Below, one piece after another: positions 9,237 to 19,088 of a DNA stretch of 64,000 bases. Where the stretch lies: contig CAVPNX010000020.1 of assembly GCA_963706885.1 (NCBI GenBank), forward strand, positions 39,889 to 103,888, read 5' to 3'. How positions within the stretch are numbered: the stretch's first letter is position 1; the number at the start of each line of letters is the position of its first letter. The notes below the pieces were generated by a model. The model had not been told where the DNA came from. It ran no database searches and saw nothing but the letters and a program-made list of their open reading frames with translations. The translations under genes were made by a program, and so were the position numbers. This DNA is from Prado023 sp963706885. Lineage in GTDB: Bacteria; Actinomycetota; Actinomycetes; S36-B12; CAIYMF01.

Positions 9237-9620
9237 GTGCCCACCGGCAAGGTCAAGTGGTACGACGCGGAGAAGGGCTTCGGCTTCCTGGTCTCCGATG
9301 ACGGCGAGGACGTGTTCCTGCACGGGAACTCCCTGCCCGCCGGGGTGACCACCCTCAAGGGTGGAACGCGCGTGGAGTTCGGCGTCGTCGACGGCAAGAA
9401 GGGAAAGACCGCCCTGTCGCTGAAGGTCCTCGAGCCCACGGCGTCGGTGGTCAAGGCCAAGCGCAAGCCGGCCGAGGAGATGGCGATCATCGTCGAGACG
9501 TTGATCAACCTGCTCGACGGTGTGGGCAACGACCTGCGCAAGGGGCGCTACCCGGCTGACGCCAAGGGCTCCAAGGTCGCCGCGGTGCTGCGCGCGGTGG
9601 CCGACGACCTCGATGCCTGA
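9237..9620 (+). CDS. Cold-shock domain protein with C-terminal extension
   Basis: 127 residues. The first 65 form a cold-shock domain that binds single-stranded RNA or DNA, with RNP1 KGFGFLVSD and RNP2 DVFLHG. The remaining 60 residues (from VVKAKRKPAEEMAIIV) are a basic then helical extension found in the longer actinobacterial Csp variants. The GTG start follows CCCAGGAG with good spacing. A -10-like TACTCT lies about 40 nt upstream. The stop overlaps the next gene by 8 nt. Confidence 0.92.
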   Translation: MPTGKVKWYDAEKGFGFLVSDDGEDVFLHGNSLPAGVTTLKGGTRVEFGVVDGKKGKTALSLKVLEPTASVVKAKRKPAEEMAIIVETLINLLDGVGNDLRKGRYPADAKGSKVAAVLRAVADDLDA

Positions 9621-9861
9621 GACCACAGCGACCCGCTCCGGGGATCGACTGATCCGCGCCGGGCTGGTCGTCACCGCTGTCGGGATGCTGCTTGCCCTCA
9701 TCGCGATGCTGCCGCTGGTGACCGATGTGGAGCTGCCCAGCACGTTCTGGTGGTTGTCGATGCTCGTGGGTGTCGGGCTGGCCATGATCCTCGTGGGCCT
9801 GGCCCGCAACGGCCGTCGGCGTGCACGGGCGCAGACGGCCGCCCGCGCCACCGTGGACTGA
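9613..9861 (+). CDS. Small two-helix membrane protein
   Basis: 82 residues. After a short polar start (MPETTATRSGDRL) there are two membrane helices (IRAGLVVTAVGMLLALIAML and FWWLSMLVGVGLAMILVGLA) and a basic tail NGRRRARAQ. The ATG overlaps the cold-shock stop by 8 nt, and the XPB-partner gene begins 11 nt after its own stop, so the three form one operon. I do not recognise the family. Confidence 0.72.
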   Translation: MPETTATRSGDRLIRAGLVVTAVGMLLALIAMLPLVTDVELPSTFWWLSMLVGVGLAMILVGLARNGRRRARAQTAARATVD

Positions 9862-9872
9862 CTGGGGCCGCG

Positions 9873-12269
9873 ATGCGCAGCCTTGCCGACGACCTGCGCT
9901 CCCGGACCGACGAGCAGCTGGCCACCCTGGTGACCGCGCGCCCCGACCTCGTGCACCCGGTCCCGGCCGACATCACGGCCCTGGCCCAGCGGGCCAGCTC
10001 GCCGGCGAGCGTGGCGGCGGCGCTGCGCGGCTACGACCAGTTCTCACTGCACGTCGTCCTCGCGGCGGCGATGGGTCCGGATCCGGTCCGCCCCACGACG
10101 CTGGCCGCCGAGATGGACGCGATCGTGGGCGCGGTCACGCGCGCAGCCACGGGTGCCGGGGCACCGGGCGTCGCGGCGCGGGTGCGCACCGTGGTCGCGC
10201 GGCTGCGGACCGAGGCGCTGCTGTGGGGCTCCGACCGGTCGCTGCACCTCGTGGGGCCTGCGCGCGACCTCATGGTCCCCGCCGACCGGGGGCCGCGGCT
10301 GGCCGGGCTGGACCCGGTCGTGGCCGGGTACACCAGGGACCCGGACTCCCTGCGGGCGCTGCTGGCCTTCGCCCCCCCGGGTGCCACGGCGGCCCTCGAG
10401 CGGTTGCTCGCGGGCCCCGTGATCGGCACCGTCACTGACGCCCGCCGGGAGGCCGACGAGTCCCGCAGCCCGGTGGACTGGCTCCTGGCCCACCACCTGC
10501 TCGTTCCCCTCGGCCGGGACCGCGCGGTCCTGCCCGCCGAGGTGGTGGCGATCCTGCGCCAGACAGGTCCCGAGGACCCTGCACGGACCGTGATCGACCT
10601 GGCGGTCCCCGCTCCTCGGCGCCCCGCTGCGGACCCCGCGCGGGTGGACCCCGGCGCCGTGGGAGCCGTCCTGGACGTGCTGCACCGGGTCGGTGACCTC
10701 GGGCGGGCCTGGGCCGCGGCACCGCCGACCCGGTTGCGCGGCGGCGGGATCCCCGCCCGCGACCTCACCCGGACCGCCCGGGCGCTGGGCGCGACGGAGG
10801 ACAGCACAGCCCTGCTCATCGAGGTCGCGGCCGCAGCTGGCCTGCTGGCTCCGGACACCCAGGAGCAGGTCGGCATCCTGCCCACGCCGGCCTTCGACAC
10901 CTGGCTGGCCCTGCCCCCACACGAGCAGCACGCCGCCCTTCTGGTCGCCTGGGCGCAGATGCCCCGCGCGATCGCCACTGTCGACCAGCGGCCCCTGGCA
11001 CCCGAGCTCAGCGCACCGACACTTCCGGACCTGCGCCGCGACGTGCTGCGCGTGCTCGCCTCCGCCGATGGCTCGTGGGACGACGACGGTGTGGTCGCAG
11101 CCGTGGACTGGTGGGCCCCGCGACGTCATGACGCCACCCGGGCCGAGCGGGTGCGGGCCGTGCTCAGCCAGGGCCGCGAGCTCGGGGTCGTCGTCGACGG
11201 GACCCTCACGAGCGCCGGTCGCGCCCTCCTGGCCGGCGACGGTTCCCTGGCGGGCACCCTGGCCCGGTCCCTGCCCGCGCAGGTCGACCAGTTGGTCCTG
11301 CAGGCTGACCTCACCGCGATCGTGCCCGGCCTGCCGACTCCAGCCCTGGCCGACCTGATGCGCACCGTCGCGGACGCGGAGTCCACAGGTGCGGCCAGCA
11401 TCTACCGGTTCTCGGCCACCAGCATCCGACGGGCCCTGGACTCCGGGCGGACGGCTGCCGAGCTGCACGCCGAGCTCGCCCGACGCGGAACGATGCCCCA
11501 GGCACTGACGTACCTGATCGACGACGTCGCCCGGCGCCACGCGGTCCTGCGGATCGGGACCGCCGCGACCTTCCTGCGCTGTGATGACCCCGTGGTCCTC
11601 GCCGGGATCCTGGCCGACCCCGGGGCCGCTGCCCTTGGCCTGTTCGCCCTGTCCGACACGGTCCTGGGCTCCGAGCAGCCACCCGAGCACGTGCTGGAGC
11701 GGCTGCGCCAGCTCGGCCATGCCCCCCTGCCCGAGCCGGGGCGTGGGGTCGCCGTCACCGGGCCCCGGAGGGCGCGGGGGCGCACGGCGGCATCGGAGCC
11801 GCCGACCCCGCAGGTCACGCCGGCCCTGGCCGCGGCGGCCGTGCGGGCGATCCGGGCCAACGACCGTGCCGATCCCACGCACCGCGACACAGCGCCCGCC
11901 CGCGACACCACCGGGCGCGACCCCGGTCCCGTGGGCGCGACGCGGGGCACCTCCCCGCCCCGGGACGCCGCGCGGGGCGCCTCCCCACCCCGAGAAGCGA
12001 CGCGGGGCACCTCCCCACCCCGAGACGCCGCGCGTGAGCTGCATCCAGTGCCCACCATGGCGCCGCAGGACGTGATGGCCGTCCTGCGCTCGGCCATCAC
12101 CACCGACTCACCGGTGTGGATCGGCTATGCCGACCCGACGGGCGTGGCCGGTGATCGCCGGGTCGAGCCGCTGCGCCTGGCCGGTGGGTACCTGACGGCA
12201 CTGGACCTGCGGAGCGAGGCGATCCAGTCGTTCGCCCTGGCCCGGATCACCGGCGCCCTTCCCGCCTGA
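9873..12269 (+). CDS. Helicase-associated protein with XPB/Ssl2 N-terminal-like domain
   Basis: 798 residues. It begins MRSLADDLRSRTDEQLATL and carries the helicase-associated domain (XPB_Ssl2 N-terminal family), with blocks such as YRFSATSIRRALDSGRTAAE and LPQALTYLIDDVARRH-like sequence near residues 510-555. There is no Walker motif, so it is not itself a helicase. The last 65 residues (VWIGYADPTGVAGDRRVEPL) look like a WYL-type fold. It faces the XPB helicase gene, a pairing common in actinobacteria, so a role with XPB in DNA repair is likely but inferred. The segment before the C-terminal domain is low-complexity and contains a 30-nt tandem repeat. Confidence 0.82.
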   Translation: MRSLADDLRSRTDEQLATLVTARPDLVHPVPADITALAQRASSPASVAAALRGYDQFSLHVVLAAAMGPDPVRPTTLAAEMDAIVGAVTRAATGAGAPGVAARVRTVVARLRTEALLWGSDRSLHLVGPARDLMVPADRGPRLAGLDPVVAGYTRDPDSLRALLAFAPPGATAALERLLAGPVIGTVTDARREADESRSPVDWLLAHHLLVPLGRDRAVLPAEVVAILRQTGPEDPARTVIDLAVPAPRRPAADPARVDPGAVGAVLDVLHRVGDLGRAWAAAPPTRLRGGGIPARDLTRTARALGATEDSTALLIEVAAAAGLLAPDTQEQVGILPTPAFDTWLALPPHEQHAALLVAWAQMPRAIATVDQRPLAPELSAPTLPDLRRDVLRVLASADGSWDDDGVVAAVDWWAPRRHDATRAERVRAVLSQGRELGVVVDGTLTSAGRALLAGDGSLAGTLARSLPAQVDQLVLQADLTAIVPGLPTPALADLMRTVADAESTGAASIYRFSATSIRRALDSGRTAAELHAELARRGTMPQALTYLIDDVARRHAVLRIGTAATFLRCDDPVVLAGILADPGAAALGLFALSDTVLGSEQPPEHVLERLRQLGHAPLPEPGRGVAVTGPRRARGRTAASEPPTPQVTPALAAAAVRAIRANDRADPTHRDTAPARDTTGRDPGPVGATRGTSPPRDAARGASPPREATRGTSPPRDAARELHPVPTMAPQDVMAVLRSAITTDSPVWIGYADPTGVAGDRRVEPLRLAGGYLTALDLRSEAIQSFALARITGALPA
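11941..12030 (+). repeat. 30-nt tandem repeat inside the XPB-partner gene (three units)
   Basis: Three consecutive 30-nt units begin CGCGGGGC and contain CCTCCCC(A/G)CCCCG(A/G). They differ at only a few bases. They encode a ten-residue repeat of the form RGTSPPRDAA / RGASPPREAT / RGTSPPRDAA in the linker between the helicase-associated and C-terminal domains. The unit length is a multiple of three, so copy-number change would not break the frame. Confidence 0.9.
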
Positions 12270-12302
12270 CCCGCCGCGGCAGCCCGGCAAGATCGCGGTT
12301 TC

Positions 12303-12371
12303 GTCCAACTCTGCGGCCGATCGGCAGCCCGGGACTTGGATGGAACCGCTCGCAGCGCCCGAGAGTTGGAC
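12303..12371. repeat. Intergenic repeat element: inverted GTCCAACTCT / AGAGTTGGAC plus a related third copy
   Basis: The gap between the convergent XPB-partner and XPB genes holds a perfect 10-bp inverted repeat: GTCCAACTCT at the left edge and AGAGTTGGAC at the right edge. Between them (12331-12349) is a third, imperfect copy, GGGACTTGGATGGAACCGC. All three share a core like AGTTGGACNAAACCGCG once orientation is considered. It could act as a bidirectional terminator or be a dispersed intergenic repeat. There is no T-tract. Confidence 0.6.
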
Positions 12372-12436
12372 CAAACGCGGGAGGGGGCGGGGTGGCAACG
12401 CGGGAGGGGGCGGGGGGCTCGGGGGCGGGGGGCGGG

Positions 12437-14089
12437 TCAGTCGGCCGTGCCTTGGATCACGTCGTCGGCGTCGACGATCCGGTAGGCGTAGCCCTGCTCG
12501 GCGAGGAAGCGCTGGCGGTGCGCGGCGAAGTCGGCGTCGACGGTGTCGCGGGTCACGACCGTGTAGAAGCGCGCGCCGCGGCCGTCGGCCTTCGGGCGCA
12601 GGATCCGCCCGAGGCGCTGGGCCTCCTCCTGGCGCGACCCGAAGGAGCCGGACACCTGGATGGCGACCGAGGCCTCGGGAAGGTCCAGGCTGAAGTTGGC
12701 CACCTTCGAGACGACCAACGTGGAGATCTCCCCGGAGCGGAACAGCGCGAACAGCTCCTGGCGCTCGTTGACCGGCATCTCGCCGGTGATCACCGGGACG
12801 CCGAGCAGCTCGCCGAGCTCGTGCAGCTGGTCGAGGTACTGCCCGATCACCAGGACCTGGTCGTCGGGGTGCCGGGCGACCAAGGTCGAGACGATCCCAC
12901 GCTTCTCCCGCGCGGTGGCCGCCATCCGGTAGCGCTCGTCGGGCTCGGCCATCGCGTAGGCCATCCGCTGTGCGTCGGGCAGCGTCACCCGCACCTCGAC
13001 GCAGTCCGCCGGGGCGATCCACCCCTGCGCCTCGATCTCCCGCCAAGGGACGTCGAAGCGCTTCGGCCCGATCAGCGAGAAGACGTCCCCCTCGCGGCCG
13101 TCCTCGCGGATCAGCGTGGCGGTCAGTCCCAGCCTCCGGCGGGCCTGGATGTCGGCGGTGAACCGGAAGATCGGGGCGGGCAGCAGGTGCACCTCGTCGT
13201 AGATGATCAGGCCCCAGTCGCGGGCGTCGAAGAGGTCGAGGTGGGCGTAGGTGCCCTTCCGCTTCGTGGTCATCACCTGGTACGTGGCGATCGTGACCGG
13301 CCGGACCTCCTTGCGCGCCCCGGAGTACTCGCCGATCTCGTCCTCGGTCAGGTTCGTGCGGGCAAGCAGCTCATCGCGCCACTGCCGCGCCGAGACCGTG
13401 TTCGTCACCAGGATCAAGGTGGTGGCCTTCGCCAGGTCCATCGCGGCCGCGCCGACCAGCGTCTTGCCGGCGCCGCAGGGCAGGACGACGACCCCGGACC
13501 CGCCGTGCCAGAAGCCCTCGGCCGCCTGGCGCTGGTAGTCGCGAAGCGTCCAGCCGTCCTCGCGCAGCTCGATCGGGTGCGCCTCCCCGTCGACGTAGCC
13601 CGCGAGGTCCTCCGCCGGCCATCCCAGGCGCAGCAGCACCGCCTTGATCGCCCCACGCTCGCTGGGGTGGATCGCGACCGTGTCGTCGTCGATCCGGGCG
13701 CCCACCATGGGAGTCACCTTGCGGCTGCGCAGGACCTCGGTGAGCACCGCGCGATCGGTCGACTCGAGGACCAAGCCGTGCACCGGGTGCTTGAGCAGGC
13801 GCAGCCGGCCGTAGCGGTCCATCGTCTCGGCGACATCGACCAGCAGGGCGTGCGGGACCGGGAACCGGGAGTACCGGATGAGCGTGTCGACGACCCCTTC
13901 GGCGTCGTGCCCGGCCGCGCGCGCGTTCCACAGGCCCAGGGGCGTGATGCGGTAGGTGTGGATGTGCTCGGGCGCCCGCTCCAGCTCGGCGAACACCGCG
14001 ATGTCGCGGCGGGCCGCCTCGGAGGCCGGATGACCGACCTCCAGGAGCAGCGTCTTGTCACTCTGGACGATCAGGGGCCCGTCAGTCAT
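12437..14089 (-). CDS. DNA repair helicase, bacterial XPB family
   Basis: 550 residues; an SF2 3'-5' DNA helicase of the XPB/RAD25 type, thought to unwind DNA in repair. The N-terminal 150 residues are the XPB-type DNA-damage-recognition-like domain. Helicase motifs follow: Walker A VLPCGAGKT (lysine 209), the box DEVH in LIIYDEVHLLP, motif III GLTATLIRED, and motifs V-VI in QVSGSFGSRQEEAQRLGRIL. The C-terminus (VTRDTVDADFAAHRQRFL) is typical of the family. The ATG of MTDGPLIVQSDKTLL gives the family start. It is transcribed toward its presumed partner. Confidence 0.93.
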   Translation of the reverse strand: MTDGPLIVQSDKTLLLEVGHPASEAARRDIAVFAELERAPEHIHTYRITPLGLWNARAAGHDAEGVVDTLIRYSRFPVPHALLVDVAETMDRYGRLRLLKHPVHGLVLESTDRAVLTEVLRSRKVTPMVGARIDDDTVAIHPSERGAIKAVLLRLGWPAEDLAGYVDGEAHPIELREDGWTLRDYQRQAAEGFWHGGSGVVVLPCGAGKTLVGAAAMDLAKATTLILVTNTVSARQWRDELLARTNLTEDEIGEYSGARKEVRPVTIATYQVMTTKRKGTYAHLDLFDARDWGLIIYDEVHLLPAPIFRFTADIQARRRLGLTATLIREDGREGDVFSLIGPKRFDVPWREIEAQGWIAPADCVEVRVTLPDAQRMAYAMAEPDERYRMAATAREKRGIVSTLVARHPDDQVLVIGQYLDQLHELGELLGVPVITGEMPVNERQELFALFRSGEISTLVVSKVANFSLDLPEASVAIQVSGSFGSRQEEAQRLGRILRPKADGRGARFYTVVTRDTVDADFAAHRQRFLAEQGYAYRIVDADDVIQGTAD

Positions 14090-14145
14090 CCGACAAGTGT
14101 CCCCCAGATCGCTGCGACCCACCGCCGCTTCCCCCGGGGCCCCGG

Positions 14146-14216
14146 CTGCAGACCCTCCCGAAGCGTTCAGACCCTCCGCCCCGGACGGGAGGCCCTGGAC
14201 TGGGCGGGAGGGTCTG
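14146..14216. repeat. Intergenic hairpin with three copies of CAGACCCTCC
   Basis: Between the XPB start and the DUF5709 stop there is CTGCAGACCCTCCCG, then TTCAGACCCTCCGCC, then the reverse complement CGGGAGGGTCTG. The outer copies can form a stem with a loop of about 45 nt. It lies just downstream of the DUF5709 stop on the minus strand and could end that transcript. The arrangement of two direct and one inverted copy resembles the element downstream of XPB. Confidence 0.5.
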
Positions 14217-14267
14217 TGCAGATCAGCGGGCCGGCGGGCACCGCGGCCCGCCTGATGGGGGGTGCGC

Positions 14268-14603
14268 CTACTCGGCCAGGGCGGCTCGCAGGTCCTCGGG
14301 GAGGTCGTCGTTGTCGAAGCCGGGCTCGCCGTCCTCCTCGACGTAGTGCATGGCCAGCTCCTCGGCGGCCAGGTCCTCCACGTCGTGCGTGTCGTGGGCG
14401 ATGGACTCCGGGGTCACGTCGGCGCGCACGCCCTCGTCGTCACCGACCAGATGCCCCACACGGTCCTCGTCGGGGTGGCCGAAGGTCTCCTCCGGCCCAT
14501 CCGTCCCGAGCTCCTCGGAGACGTGATGGTGGTATGCGTCGATCAGATCCGCGGCGGGGTCGTCCTTCCACTGCTGGCCCGGCGATCGTTCGTAGTCGGT
14601 CAT
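14268..14603 (-). CDS. DUF5709 family small acidic protein
   Basis: 111 residues, strongly acidic, with no membrane segment. It begins MTDYERSPGQQWKDDPAADL and ends DNDDLPEDLRAALAE; the middle has EELGTDGPEETFGHPDEDRV and EDLAAEELAMHYVEED. This pattern is the actinobacterial DUF5709 family, of unknown function. AAGGAG precedes the ATG at good spacing, and sequence upstream of it is not coding. It is divergent from groEL, and the 150 nt between them contain the heat-shock control region. Confidence 0.82.
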   Translation of the reverse strand: MTDYERSPGQQWKDDPAADLIDAYHHHVSEELGTDGPEETFGHPDEDRVGHLVGDDEGVRADVTPESIAHDTHDVEDLAAEELAMHYVEEDGEPGFDNDDLPEDLRAALAE

Positions 14604-14756
14604 CGCCTCGCTCCTTCCGCGCATCGGGGCCGAAGGCAACGGCCCACTGTGTGTCCTGATCGACAGCCTAGAACAGGCGGTCGGCACATGACAGGGCCAG
14701 AAGGACTGCGGACCGTGTCGCGCTGCCCGCCGCCCGCGCCACCCCGCCTATCGTCA

Positions 14757-14783
14757 CTTGCACTCGGGGGGGTCGAGTGCCAG
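14757..14783 (+). promoter_or_regulatory. CIRCE operator 1 (HrcA site), overlapping the groEL promoter
   Basis: CTTGCACTC, nine bases, GAGTGCCAG: an inverted repeat matching the CIRCE consensus TTAGCACTC-N9-GAGTGCTAA at most positions. CIRCE binds the heat-shock repressor HrcA. It covers the -35 to -10 region of the groEL promoter. Confidence 0.85.
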
Positions 14784-14786
14784 AAT
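14758..14786 (+). promoter_or_regulatory. groEL promoter
   Basis: A sigma70-like pair, TTGCAC and CAGAAT, is separated by 17 nt and lies inside the first CIRCE element. Repressor binding would directly block polymerase. The transcript start would fall at about 14793, inside the second CIRCE, about 180 nt before the ATG. Confidence 0.6.
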
Positions 14787-14790
14787 CGGG

Positions 14791-14817
14791 TTAGCACTCG
14801 GAGGGGTCGAGTGACAA
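14791..14817 (+). promoter_or_regulatory. CIRCE operator 2 (HrcA site)
   Basis: TTAGCACTC, nine bases, GAGTGACAA. The left arm is a perfect consensus half-site and the right arm differs at two positions. It starts 7 nt after the first element, so two HrcA dimers could bind side by side. Confidence 0.9.
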
Positions 14818-14972
14818 CCCGGCTCCCGGGACCACTCCCCCCGCCGAGTCACCATCAGGTCGGTGCGGCTGAGGTCCGTCCGGAACCGGAGATGTGAACC
14901 GGGTCCGTGGACCGTCCGTCGCGGGCAGGCGCACCGGCATCCCAGCACCACGTGCGAAGGAACCACATACAT

Positions 14973-16590
<1,618 letters not shown>

Positions 16591-16596
<6 letters not shown>

Positions 16597-16783
16597 GCGA
16601 GGAGCGCAGGCTGAGGTGAGGGTCGGCCCCGCAGGGGTCGGCACTCGCCGAAGCCGAGCACCGCAGCTCAGAAGTCCAGAAGAACAGCCTTCTGAGCGAG
16701 GAGCGCAGGCCGAGGTGAGGGTCGGCCCCAGGGGTCGGCACTCGCCGAAGCCGAGCACCGCAGCCGAAGTCCCAGAACAGCCT
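16591..16783 (+). repeat. Tandem duplication of a ~97-nt intergenic element downstream of groEL
   Basis: Two copies, 99 and about 94 nt, start at the end of groEL. Each begins TTCTGAGCGAGGAGCGCAGG and runs through GAGGTGAGGGTCGGCCCC and GTCGGCACTCGCCGAAGCCG to CCGCAG...CAGAA. The first copy includes the groEL stop codon; a partial third start (CTCCTGAGCGCGC) follows. Each copy holds a small GC hairpin (GGCCCC/GGGGTC). The copies differ by a 2-3 nt deletion and a few substitutions. Confidence 0.88.
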
Positions 16784-16818
16784 CCTGAGCGCGCACGCCC
16801 AGCGGCACACGCACACCA

Positions 16819-16852
16819 CGAGAGGGCGGTCCCACCCGGGGCCGCCCTCTCG
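16819..16852 (+). terminator. Hairpin terminator after groEL
   Basis: CGAGAGGGCGG and CCGCCCTCTCG form a perfect 11-bp stem around a 12-nt loop, about 225 nt after the groEL stop and 37 nt before the next gene. There is no U-tract, as is common for actinobacterial terminators. Confidence 0.7.
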
Positions 16853-16889
16853 CACGTCCCCACCGGCCGATCGCCGGTAGCCTCCGGCC

Positions 16890-18215
16890 ATGTCCAGCAA
16901 CGCGTCCGACGGCCACAACCACCGCCCCGTCCTGGAGGTGGCCTCGGAGGGTCACCGGGTCACGACCCTCGAGCTCTTCTTCGACCTCGTCTTCGTGTTC
17001 GCCATCACGCAGGTCACCGGGTACATCGCCGAGCACCTGACGCTCGTGGGCATGCTCGAGGGCCTGATCCTGCTCGCACTCATCTGGTGGGCGTGGGTCG
17101 CCTACGCCTGGCTGGGCACGACCATCCGCTTCGACGAGGGCCTCGTCCGCGTCCTGCTGTTCACGGCCATGGGCATGATGCTGATCATCTCGATCGGCCT
17201 CCCGGAGGCCTTCGGGGATGCCCCGGGTGGCTTCGACGGATGGCTGCCGACCCCGACCGTCGTGGTCCTCGCCTACGCCGTGGTCCGAGTGCTGCACCTG
17301 GGCCTGTTCGCCGTCGCGGGGCGCGACAACCCGGAGATGGCCGCGGCCGTCCGCAGGTTCGGCGGACCGGTGATGGTGGCAATTGCCCTTCTGGTCGTCG
17401 GGTCGTACCTGGGGGGATGGGCCCAGATCGTCCTCTACACGATCGCTGTGGTCATGGACGTCGCCGGCTCCTACGTGGGAGGTGGTGCCGGATGGGCGCT
17501 GAACCCCGAGCACTTCGCCGAGCGGCACGGCCTGATCGTGATCATCGCCCTCGGCGAGTCCATCGTCGCCATCGGGGCCGGCGCCTCGGCCCTGCCCCTC
17601 TCGTTGGCGATCAGCGTGACCGCCCTGCTCGGGCTGGCCATCGCGGCCTGCCTCTGGTGGGTCTACTTCGACATCACGGCACTGGCGGCGGAGCGGAAGC
17701 TGAGCGCCCTGAGTGGGTCAGCCCGCAACCGTGCCGCCCGCGACGCCTACAGCGTGATGCACTGGCCGATGATCGCCGGCATCGTCCTGCTCGCACTCGG
17801 CGTGAAGAAGACAGTGACCATGGTCGGCACCGAGCCGTTCGACATCGCAGGCAGCATCAAGCCCCTCGCCGCCATCTCACTGGCTGGTGGAGTTGCCCTC
17901 TACCTGTTGGGCCACCTGCTGTTCCGCGCACGGATGGACCACTCGTGGTCGCGGCCCAGGGCGGTCGCGGCCCTGGTCTGCACCGGGCTGGCGGTGGCTG
18001 CGCCGTTCGTCCCCACCGTGGCGCTGCTCGTGGCTGTCACCCTTGTCGTGGTGGTACTGGTCAACCACGAGTACCGGCGCATGGGCTGGCTGTCCTACCA
18101 CCTGCGCCATCGGGAGCATGGCGAGCCCGGGACGCCACGCCCCCGTGACCCGGCCCGGGCCGACGCTCAGGTCCCCGTCGGGACGTCCCCGGTCCCCGGG
18201 CGCTGCCACACGTAG
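16890..18215 (+). CDS. Low temperature requirement protein A (LtrA) family membrane protein
   Basis: 441 residues with about eleven membrane helices. The N-terminal signature TTLELFFDLVFVFAITQVTG and the later blocks ERHGLIVIIALGESIVAIG and AYSVMHWPMIAGIVLLALG are typical of the LtrA family. The family is named from a Listeria gene needed at low temperature; its molecular activity is not established. The ATG is preceded by a weak ribosome site. The 3' end overlaps the convergent GNAT gene by about 50 nt. Confidence 0.88.
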   Translation: MSSNASDGHNHRPVLEVASEGHRVTTLELFFDLVFVFAITQVTGYIAEHLTLVGMLEGLILLALIWWAWVAYAWLGTTIRFDEGLVRVLLFTAMGMMLIISIGLPEAFGDAPGGFDGWLPTPTVVVLAYAVVRVLHLGLFAVAGRDNPEMAAAVRRFGGPVMVAIALLVVGSYLGGWAQIVLYTIAVVMDVAGSYVGGGAGWALNPEHFAERHGLIVIIALGESIVAIGAGASALPLSLAISVTALLGLAIAACLWWVYFDITALAAERKLSALSGSARNRAARDAYSVMHWPMIAGIVLLALGVKKTVTMVGTEPFDIAGSIKPLAAISLAGGVALYLLGHLLFRARMDHSWSRPRAVAALVCTGLAVAAPFVPTVALLVAVTLVVVVLVNHEYRRMGWLSYHLRHREHGEPGTPRPRDPARADAQVPVGTSPVPGRCHT

Positions 18216-18994
18216 GGCGTGGTGGTGGTCACCGCGGTCAGGCCGCTGCGCTCGAGGATCGGGCGGGACATCGCGGTGCAGTCGCTGTGCAGGTAACGCG
18301 ACGCCCCTCTCCATGGCTGCGCGGGCTCGAGCAGAGACGAGCGCGCGGTAGATGCCCCGGCCGCGCCAACCCTCCACGCACGGAGCCACCCCAGAACCCG
18401 GCGAACTCCGTACCCCGGACGACGTCCAGCGTTCCGGCTGCGACGACCTCCCCGCCGGACTCAGCCACCCACAGCTGGAGGTGGTCCGGGTCGGCGGCGA
18501 TCTCGTCGGCCACCCGCTGGGCGTCCCGGCCGGCCCCGCCTCCGAAGACGCGCTCCTGCATGGCGCTGGCGCGTTCCACGTCGGCGAGGAGCTCGGGCCC
18601 GACCTCGACCCGCCGGATGGTCACGCCAGCGGGGATGGCGACCTCGACGGCCAGCTCGGCGGCCGGGCCGATCATGACGGTCTCCACCTCCTCGGCCTGG
18701 AAGCCGTGGGCCACCAAGTCGTGCGCCCAGGTCTCCCGGGGCGTCGTGGCCCCGCGTCTTCCACTCGGCGCGGCGCACGTCGGTCCCGTCCCGGAAGTGG
18801 GCGAGGCTCACCTCGATCAGGGTGTCCAGCGCCTCGCCCTCGATCCCCTGCAGCGATCGGTAGGTGACCATGCCGCCCTCGCCGAACACCGCCCAGAGCA
18901 GCGGTGGGTGCCGAACGACGGACACCGCCCGCTCCACCTCGGCGTCCTCACGCAGCTGGGAGTCGTAGGCCTCGAGCAGGGTGACGGCATCCAT
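18167..18994 (-). pseudogene. GNAT-family N-acetyltransferase, split by about three frameshifts
   Basis: Three frames must be joined to rebuild one protein of about 275 residues. The N-terminus (MDAVTLLEAYDSQLREDAE) is in frame to about 18735. A second frame gives the middle (VAHGFQAEEVETVMIGPA through AESGGEVVAAGTLDVV). A shift near 18390 leads to the acetyl-CoA-binding loop GWRGRGIYRALVSARARAA, and another near 18305 leads to RYLHSDCTAMSRPILERSG and the end TTTTPYVWQRPG. The WRGRGIYRAL block is the canonical GNAT motif A. Either the gene is decayed or the sequence carries several indel errors; the order of the parts is intact. The substrate is unknown. Confidence 0.72.
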
Positions 18995-19035
18995 GCCCGG
19001 CATTCTGGTCCCACAGTTCCGCGCAGACAACGACG

Positions 19036-19063
19036 AGGGGCGGCCCCATCGGGAGCCGCCCCT
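19036..19063 (-). terminator. Hairpin terminator of the DUF5684-like gene
   Basis: AGGGGCGGC and GCCGCCCCT form a perfect 9-bp stem with a 10-nt loop, starting 26 nt after the stop of the minus-strand gene. It may also insulate the GNAT gene from read-through. Confidence 0.65.
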
Positions 19064-19088
19064 GCGTGTGCGCCGTGCGCTGACTGCG

